A stretch of 64,000 bases of DNA from DLKC01 sp002478885 (lineage in GTDB: Bacteria > Bacteroidota > Bacteroidia > Chitinophagales > Chitinophagaceae): assembly GCA_046329585.1 (NCBI GenBank), contig JAXLUI010000002.1, positions 372,001 to 436,000 of the forward strand, given 5' to 3'. The notes below the pieces were generated by a model. That model searched no databases, was not told the origin of the DNA, and worked only from the letters and a program-made list of their open reading frames with translations. Shown here one piece after another: positions 58,668 to 64,000 of this stretch (position 1 is its first letter; each line of letters begins with the position of its first letter). Both the position numbers and the translations under genes were made by a program.

Positions 58668-61226
58668 ATGGCGTTCCTGCACGAAATATTCAATAATCCA
58701 TTTGCTAAACGAGCATTAGCACATGTTGACTTGCCTAATTGGGTTACCGACAATTTAAAGCCTGAATTTGGTCAACGACCTTATCAGATTGAAGCATTTA
58801 AACGATACATTTATTTAGATCAAGAGGATTTAGAAGAAAAGCCAAGAAAGCCCTACCACTTGCTTTACAATATGGCAACAGGAAGCGGAAAAACTTTGAT
58901 AATGGCAGGTTTGATGTTGCACCTGTATCAAAAAGGCTATCGCAACTTTTTGTTTTTTGTAAACAGCAACAATATCATTCAGAAAACCAAAGATAATTTT
59001 CTGAATCCGCAGGCTTTAAAATACTTGTTCAACAACAAAATTGTGATTGATGGAAGGGAAGTGCTCATCAAAGAGATTGACAACTTTGAAGAAGCTGACA
59101 ATCAGAATATAAATTTGAAATTTACCACTATTCAACAACTTCATATTGACCTGAACAACACCAAAGAGAACAGCATAACTTACGAAGATTTTAAGGACCG
59201 AAAATTGGTTTTAATTGCTGATGAAGCTCACCACTTAGTGGCAGGAACAAAATCAGGAAATTTGTTTGGTAGTTGGGAGGATACTGTAAAGAAAATTCAT
59301 GATTCCAATTTTGAAAATATCTTATTGGAATTTACAGCAACGATTGACACCGACACAGCCGCATTGCTTAACCATTATCAAGACAAAGTAATTTTCAAAT
59401 ACGATCTTGCTGAGTTTCGCAAAGACAAATATTCCAAAGAAATAAATCTTATACGCTCATTGTATGACGAGCAAGACCGAATCATTCAAGCTTTGATTTT
59501 AAACTTGTATCGTCAGGAATTAGCAGCTTCAAACAATATCAATTTGAAGCCTGTAATTCTATTCAAGGCAAAAAAGACAATCAAAGAATCGGAGCACAAC
59601 AAAGAGACCTTTCATAAACTGATTGATGATTTTTCGGTGGCAATGGTGGAGAAAATTAAAAAAACCTCCACCGTTCCAATTGTTCAAAAAGCTTTCCGAT
59701 TTTTTGAAACTAAGGGAATTTCGGCCAATGAAATTGTAAAGCGAATTCAATTCAATTTCAGGTTTGAAAATTGTCTGAGTGCAAACAATGATGCAGAAGC
59801 TGAGCAAAACCAAATTTTGCTCAACACTTTGGAAGATGAAAACAATCCAATACGTGCTGTTTTTGCAGTTCAGAAACTGAATGAAGGTTGGGACGTTTTA
59901 AACTTGTTCGACATTGTTCGCCTCTACGAAGACCGAGACGGCAAAGACGGAAAGCCGGGGAAAACTACACTTTCAGAAGCGCAGTTAATTGGTCGTGGTG
60001 CAAGGTATTGCCCTTTTGCCCTAGAAGAAGGACAAGACAAGTTTACCCGAAAATTTGATGATGATATTTCCAATGACTTGAAAACATTGGAAGAATTGTA
60101 TTACCACACCAAAGAAGATAACCGTTACATATCCGAATTGAAAAAAGCCCTTATGGATTCGGGCATTTATGAAGATGATGAAAACCTTGTAACAAAGCAG
60201 CTGACTTTAAAAATGGATTTTAAGGGGACGGACTTTTATCGTGATGGACACGTCTTCTTCAATAAGAGAATTCCAAGGAGTTTTGAAAACATAAAATCAT
60301 TTGCTGATTTAGGAGTTAAAAAAACAAACTATCGTCACACTTTATCTTCAGGTGTAGGAAAAATGTCAGGTGCTTTTACTGTTGCGGAGACATTCGAAAC
60401 AGATACAATCAAAACCAAAGATGTAAAGCTGATCGAAATTCCGAAAAACACAATCCGTTTTGCATTAAGTCAAAACCCGTTTTTCTACTTTGACAGTTTA
60501 TCGCATTTTTTTCCTAGCGTTGGTTCGCTTTCCAATTTCATTGGCAGCACCGACTTTTTAGCTGGTTTGGAAATCACATTTAGCGGAACAGACAACCGAC
60601 TGAAAGAAATTAGCTACTTCGACTATTTGCAAGCACTTAACGGACTTCTGCAAAGCATAGAAGCAGACATAAAGAGCAATTTAACAGAATACGAAGGTTC
60701 AGACTATATTAAAGAGCGCATCCATAAAGTTTTCAAAGACAAGGAGATCAAAGTTTACAAAGACAGCGAACGTGCAGACGGACAAGAAACTTTGGTAGCC
60801 AGCGAGCCTTGGTATGTTTACAACGCCAACTACGGAACAAGTGAGGAAAAGAAATTTGTAGAACTGTTTTCTAGACGATTTGAAGGACTACAACAAAAGT
60901 TTGAAAACATTTACCTAATCCGAAACGAAAGAGAAATAAAAATCTTCGATAAGTTCGGTAGGGCCTTTGAACCTGACTTTTTATTATTCTGCAAACAGCG
61001 AGAAGGAGAACAAATGACTTTTCAGGTATTCATAGAGCCAAAAGGTGAGCATTTAAAAGCTCACGACAAATGGAAAGAAGACTTTTTAAAGGAAATCAGA
61101 ACAAAACAAAAGACTATCAAAATTCATACAGACACATATTTGATCACAGCCGTTCCGTTCTACAATTACAACAACGAAAACGAATTTAAAAAGACCTTGG
61201 AAGAGACATTAATGATTGAAGGTTAG
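58668..61226 (+). CDS. res: Type III restriction enzyme (Res), 852 aa
   Basis: Superfamily 2 helicase: YNMATGSGKTLIMAG (Walker A, about residue 70), LVLIADEAHHL (DEAH, about 185), LIGRGARYCPF (motif VI), INEGWDVLN-like KLNEGWDVLNLFDIVRLYED. A C-terminal PD-ExK nuclease: EPDFLLF (about 768) and FIEPKGEHL (Glu790, Lys792). Works with Mod as an ATP-dependent endonuclease cutting beside paired sites. Complete and intact. Same operon as mod. Confidence 0.93.
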   Translation: MAFLHEIFNNPFAKRALAHVDLPNWVTDNLKPEFGQRPYQIEAFKRYIYLDQEDLEEKPRKPYHLLYNMATGSGKTLIMAGLMLHLYQKGYRNFLFFVNSNNIIQKTKDNFLNPQALKYLFNNKIVIDGREVLIKEIDNFEEADNQNINLKFTTIQQLHIDLNNTKENSITYEDFKDRKLVLIADEAHHLVAGTKSGNLFGSWEDTVKKIHDSNFENILLEFTATIDTDTAALLNHYQDKVIFKYDLAEFRKDKYSKEINLIRSLYDEQDRIIQALILNLYRQELAASNNINLKPVILFKAKKTIKESEHNKETFHKLIDDFSVAMVEKIKKTSTVPIVQKAFRFFETKGISANEIVKRIQFNFRFENCLSANNDAEAEQNQILLNTLEDENNPIRAVFAVQKLNEGWDVLNLFDIVRLYEDRDGKDGKPGKTTLSEAQLIGRGARYCPFALEEGQDKFTRKFDDDISNDLKTLEELYYHTKEDNRYISELKKALMDSGIYEDDENLVTKQLTLKMDFKGTDFYRDGHVFFNKRIPRSFENIKSFADLGVKKTNYRHTLSSGVGKMSGAFTVAETFETDTIKTKDVKLIEIPKNTIRFALSQNPFFYFDSLSHFFPSVGSLSNFIGSTDFLAGLEITFSGTDNRLKEISYFDYLQALNGLLQSIEADIKSNLTEYEGSDYIKERIHKVFKDKEIKVYKDSERADGQETLVASEPWYVYNANYGTSEEKKFVELFSRRFEGLQQKFENIYLIRNEREIKIFDKFGRAFEPDFLLFCKQREGEQMTFQVFIEPKGEHLKAHDKWKEDFLKEIRTKQKTIKIHTDTYLITAVPFYNYNNENEFKKTLEETLMIEG

Positions 61227-61242
61227 CCAACGCACCAAGTCA

Positions 61243-61296
61243 GGCACATTTGCAAGGCACACAAAGCCGACACACAAAAGCCAACCTTGCAAAAGA
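61243..61296 (+). repeat. Direct repeat H right of the R-M genes
   Basis: GGCACATTTGCAAGGCACAC, AAAGCCGACACACAAAAGCC, AACCTTGCAAAA; see 56475-56525. Confidence 0.7.
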
Positions 61297-61350
61297 GCCT
61301 GCCTTGTGCCAACACTCAGGCAACACTCTGTGGACACAACAATCTTCACC

Positions 61351-61989
61351 TTAGTTTCCGTTTAATTGCCCATTATAAAACGCGCAAACTTTATTCATCG
61401 GGCAGACCGGGCAGTCAGGTGTTGGCCTGCAAATGTCGCGCCCAAGAAATGACAGCGACATGCCAACCTCCCAATCTTCCCGTGGGACTAAGTCCATGAT
61501 CTGCTGTTCGATTTTGCCAGGATCGTCTGCTGTGGCGATGCCAAGGCGTTGCGCTACCCGCACTACATGTAAATCAACCACTATTCCTTCGAATGGAGCG
61601 CCGGCAAAAAATTTGATGACGTTGGCCGATTTTCTGCCGATGCCCGGTAGTGCCACCAATTCATCCATGTTTAATGGTATTGCACTGTCCTTTTTCATCA
61701 AGGCAGCGATTTGCGTTAACCATTTAGCTTTATTCCTGAAATTCCTGACTTTGGTTATGTAGGGAATTAATGCTTCGGGCGTGGCACCTGACAAGGCTTT
61801 CATATTCGGAAAAGCCTTAAAGAGTTCATCTTTAATTTGATTGATCAGTGCATCGGTTGTCTGTGCTGACAATACCACCATCACCAACATCTGGTAGAGA
61901 TTTTTTGCTTCCAAAGGGTGTTTGCTATCCTTATACTTTTTTATCAATGGCTTCACTGCCTTTGCCCAATCTACCTGTGGCTTTTTCAT
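61351..61989 (-). CDS. nth: Endonuclease III, 212 aa
   Basis: DNA glycosylase/AP lyase of base-excision repair. Helix-hairpin-helix ALPGIGRKSANVIKFFAG with the catalytic Lys, GIVVDLHVVRVAQRLG with the catalytic Asp, and the [4Fe-4S] cluster CRPTPDCPVCPMNKVC (Cx6Cx2Cx5C). Full length, intact. Opposite strand to the R-M genes. As a core repair gene it marks the end of the accessory region. Confidence 0.95.
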   Translation of the reverse strand: MKKPQVDWAKAVKPLIKKYKDSKHPLEAKNLYQMLVMVVLSAQTTDALINQIKDELFKAFPNMKALSGATPEALIPYITKVRNFRNKAKWLTQIAALMKKDSAIPLNMDELVALPGIGRKSANVIKFFAGAPFEGIVVDLHVVRVAQRLGIATADDPGKIEQQIMDLVPREDWEVGMSLSFLGRDICRPTPDCPVCPMNKVCAFYNGQLNGN

Positions 61990-62330
61990 AATTGTGTTTT
62001 CTTAAATAAAGCTAATAAAAACGGTAATAGATATCATTGTATCAGCATAATTACGGCGGACTATCCCGTTTTTTCAATAGAAGCCCTGAATTATTTTTTA
62101 AGTTGCTATTGCATTTTTGGATTATGGTTGGTATTTTGTTTTAAACAGCAGCAAATGGAGCTGCACTGTAAAAAGCATTCGCATATACCCAATGATGAAA
62201 GGCCAGCCACAGGTTGGTTTTTTTATTCTATCGACAGTGCAGCAATACAGCGGATGCGTTATTTTTCGATTTAAATTTACCACCGGTAACCGATGTAATA
62301 AATCAATACCTTACCTTTTCAAAAAAAACG
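61990..62330. other. 340-base intergenic stretch
   Basis: Divergent starts of nth and the small + gene on either side, so promoters for both are expected; I see no clear -33/-7 pair or repeat. Confidence 0.4.
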
Positions 62331-62552
62331 ATGACTGACGACATCCAATCTTTCACGGTTGAAGTGGAAGGAAAAGCATACCAGGTCACAGCACAGGATG
62401 AGAAAGACCAGGTCTTGTATGCTATTACCGGTGCAGCTGAAGTGCCTTTTGTGATTGGTTTAAATGAGCATGCGCAATGGGAAGCAACCACTGATGTGCC
62501 CGGTGAGCTCGTTCAAAAAATTGCTGCCAGGATAGAAGAAAAGCAATTGTAA
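62331..62552 (+). CDS. Hypothetical protein, 73 aa
   Basis: TDDIQSFTVEVEGKAYQVTA, LYAITGAAEVPFVIGLNEHA, VPGELVQKIAARIEEKQ: small soluble beta-rich protein. ATG 62331 chosen; frames upstream are unsupported. No family. Confidence 0.65.
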   Translation: MTDDIQSFTVEVEGKAYQVTAQDEKDQVLYAITGAAEVPFVIGLNEHAQWEATTDVPGELVQKIAARIEEKQL

Positions 62553-62609
62553 CGGGCTTCATTGTGTCGGTCAGCAATATCTGTTCATTAATTTCCTCTT
62601 CGGCTTAAC

Positions 62610-63440
62610 TTAGCAAACAATTGCCGGCAAATCCGGGTATTCATGTTGCATCCTCGGATCAAGGGCATCCTGGAATCCTTTCTCAACTGTATAGGCCTCC
62701 ATTTTTTCTGCAGGGTATTGATACGCGGCAATTTCCAATATCCGCTCCTGCGATAAATCCGGTTGGAGCCATTCTTCCGCTAACTCCTTTGTTAATATCG
62801 TTGGCATCCGCATCTTGGAGTTGTGTACCTGTGCCATCAACGCATTGGCTTTGGTTGTAACTATCGCATAAGTAGGTGTAACCATTTCCAGTACTTCCCC
62901 GGTTGTTTTGTCAATCTCCGTGTGTTTCCACGGCGTCCATATTCCGGCCATCATGATCAGGCGCTCTGCTTTCAGTTTGATGTGATATGGATACTTCAAT
63001 GCGGTTTTTAACGGCTGCCCGGTTTTCTTATTGAGCGGATAAACATGTCTCCATTCATAAAATCCATCCGTAAAAATTACACAGCGTTTGGTCAGGGCAG
63101 CATCTTTAAATAATCGTTTGTCAAACATTTCTTCCCCTATGGCATTGAGGGTCGAATAACCGGTAATCCATTTGCCGTTTTCGTCTTTGTATCCATTCCA
63201 AAATTTTATCGCCGCTTCCATGTTCGTAATATAGGGCGGCAAAAAACCCCACATCATTTTAGCAAGATGCTTCTTGCCGTCCTTTCTGCCCAGCACCATC
63301 ACTGGGGTCATATCATGATTGAATCCATTCAGGTATTGCGCCGAAGGGAATTCTATGTCCAACTGATCATCCACAACAACATCAGGGAAATAATCCAGGA
63401 TGCTTTCCAGCTTTACCGTAAACGCAACATGATAACACAT
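62610..63440 (-). CDS. SRAP protein (YedK/HMCES family), 276 aa
   Basis: Starts MCYH, so after removal of Met the catalytic Cys2 is at the N-terminus; WGFLPPYI, STLNAIGEEMFDKRLFKDA, RCVIFTDGFYEWRH (Glu) and MAQVHNSKMRMPTIL (His) complete the active site. SRAP proteins crosslink to abasic sites in single-stranded DNA to protect them. Full length. 2 bases from the next minus-strand gene, so co-transcribed. Confidence 0.92.
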   Translation of the reverse strand: MCYHVAFTVKLESILDYFPDVVVDDQLDIEFPSAQYLNGFNHDMTPVMVLGRKDGKKHLAKMMWGFLPPYITNMEAAIKFWNGYKDENGKWITGYSTLNAIGEEMFDKRLFKDAALTKRCVIFTDGFYEWRHVYPLNKKTGQPLKTALKYPYHIKLKAERLIMMAGIWTPWKHTEIDKTTGEVLEMVTPTYAIVTTKANALMAQVHNSKMRMPTILTKELAEEWLQPDLSQERILEIAAYQYPAEKMEAYTVEKGFQDALDPRMQHEYPDLPAIVC

Positions 63441-63442
63441 AA

Positions 63443-64000
63443 TCAGATTTTTTCGAGGTCTGCCAGTTTCAGCCGCACTTTCTGGCTGCCAAAACCCATA
63501 TGCACAAATAACTCCCCAAATATAAGTTCCAGTTTTGGATGGATGGTATAGTTAGCCGGTATCCGCCAGTTCGATTTGGTTCGGATCCAGGTCTTGATAT
63601 TGACCTCGTATAACTGGTTCATGGTTCGTTCCACTTTATCGGCATCGCTTATCAGGGAAGAGAACACGATATATTTCGAATCCGGCTGCAGCATTTCATT
63701 GAGCTTTTTAACATGCGCCTCGTTTTGCAGGTCGAGGATCGCCGCGAATTTATCGTGGGGCAGGGCATTCTTATGGATAAGGGCATGCCCTTTATCGTCG
63801 TAGTGTGACAATAACAGGTATTCTTTTGATTCGTCTTTGATAACATCGCGACCTCTCTGGAAGGTTTGGGAGACCAGGTAGTATTTTTTTGCCTGTTGAA
63901 ACGCCTTGACCAGCCGTGGCTGGAACCGTTCGTGCGGATTGAACATACTCAGATTTTTATAGTCAGTAACTCGTTCATATTGGTCGTGTAGCGTTTGGAC
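63443..64000 (-). CDS. Conserved hypothetical protein, N-terminus outside the window
   Basis: Open to the right edge (VQTLHDQYERVTDYKNLSMF...), so ATG 63946 is probably internal. FNPHERFQPRLVKAFQQAKK, RDVIKDESKEYLLLSHYDDK, DKFAAILDLQNEAHVKKLNE, WRIPANYTIHPKLELIFGEL: no named domain, but it resembles a Bacteroidota family I know only as hypothetical. It precedes the SRAP gene in one operon, hinting at a DNA-repair context. Confidence 0.7.
   Translation of the reverse strand, partial: VQTLHDQYERVTDYKNLSMFNPHERFQPRLVKAFQQAKKYYLVSQTFQRGRDVIKDESKEYLLLSHYDDKGHALIHKNALPHDKFAAILDLQNEAHVKKLNEMLQPDSKYIVFSSLISDADKVERTMNQLYEVNIKTWIRTKSNWRIPANYTIHPKLELIFGELFVHMGFGSQKVRLKLADLEKI

Overview
The window comes from a Bacteroidota chromosome, most likely Chitinophagaceae-like. 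This is judged from the many short lipoproteins with a Bacteroidota-style lipobox, a delta-60 repeat protein ending in a type IX (T9SS) sorting domain, the base composition, and an IS91-type element paired with a tyrosine recombinase. No rRNA, tRNA or CRISPR array was seen.

Region 1 (1-31.7 kb) is a long run of small unrelated genes, almost all on the + strand: lipoproteins, small membrane proteins, DUF2625, DUF2199, DUF1643, DUF1801, DUF3592, a 2OG-Fe(II) oxygenase, a GNAT, a CDI-immunity protein, serine hydrolases and others. Each is separated from the next by a related, gene-free sequence of about 80-290 nt. The commonest form (element A) has the core CTACAAAATGTATCTTCAAC. It is sometimes preceded by a second block (element B) or replaced by other families. 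The copies are nearly identical at the left and decay to the right. In several units the first 9-14 bases of the unit are the reverse complement of the bases just after its own gene. That is the relationship expected between the R' and R'' core sites of an integron cassette and its attC. I infer an integron-like cassette array whose integrase, if any, lies left of the window. Frameshifted genes, gene stubs and chimeric junctions show that it is recombining and decaying.

Region 2 (31.7-51 kb) begins with a decayed IS91-family element (32.2-34.4 kb). It continues with single-gene units of the same flavour (CPBP protease, ankyrin protein, GNATs, archaemetzincin, VOC proteins, FMN reductase, PhzF, alpha/beta hydrolase, DinB, beta-lactamase-like hydrolase). 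Only faint repeat traces remain here.

Region 3 (51-61.3 kb) is a defence-like block. A stand-alone SMC/ABC-type ATPase and an SDH_sah/ClpP-like serine protease with a small partner each sit between the same two repeat families (D upstream, E downstream). Both show a perfect 9-10 bp terminal complementarity. Between them, two F hairpin repeats flank a small gene. A type III restriction-modification system (mod, res) follows, bracketed by a roughly 50-bp direct repeat.

Region 4 (61.3-64 kb) looks like core chromosome: endonuclease III, a small protein, an SRAP (YedK/HMCES) protein and a partial conserved protein. It marks the probable right edge of the accessory region.
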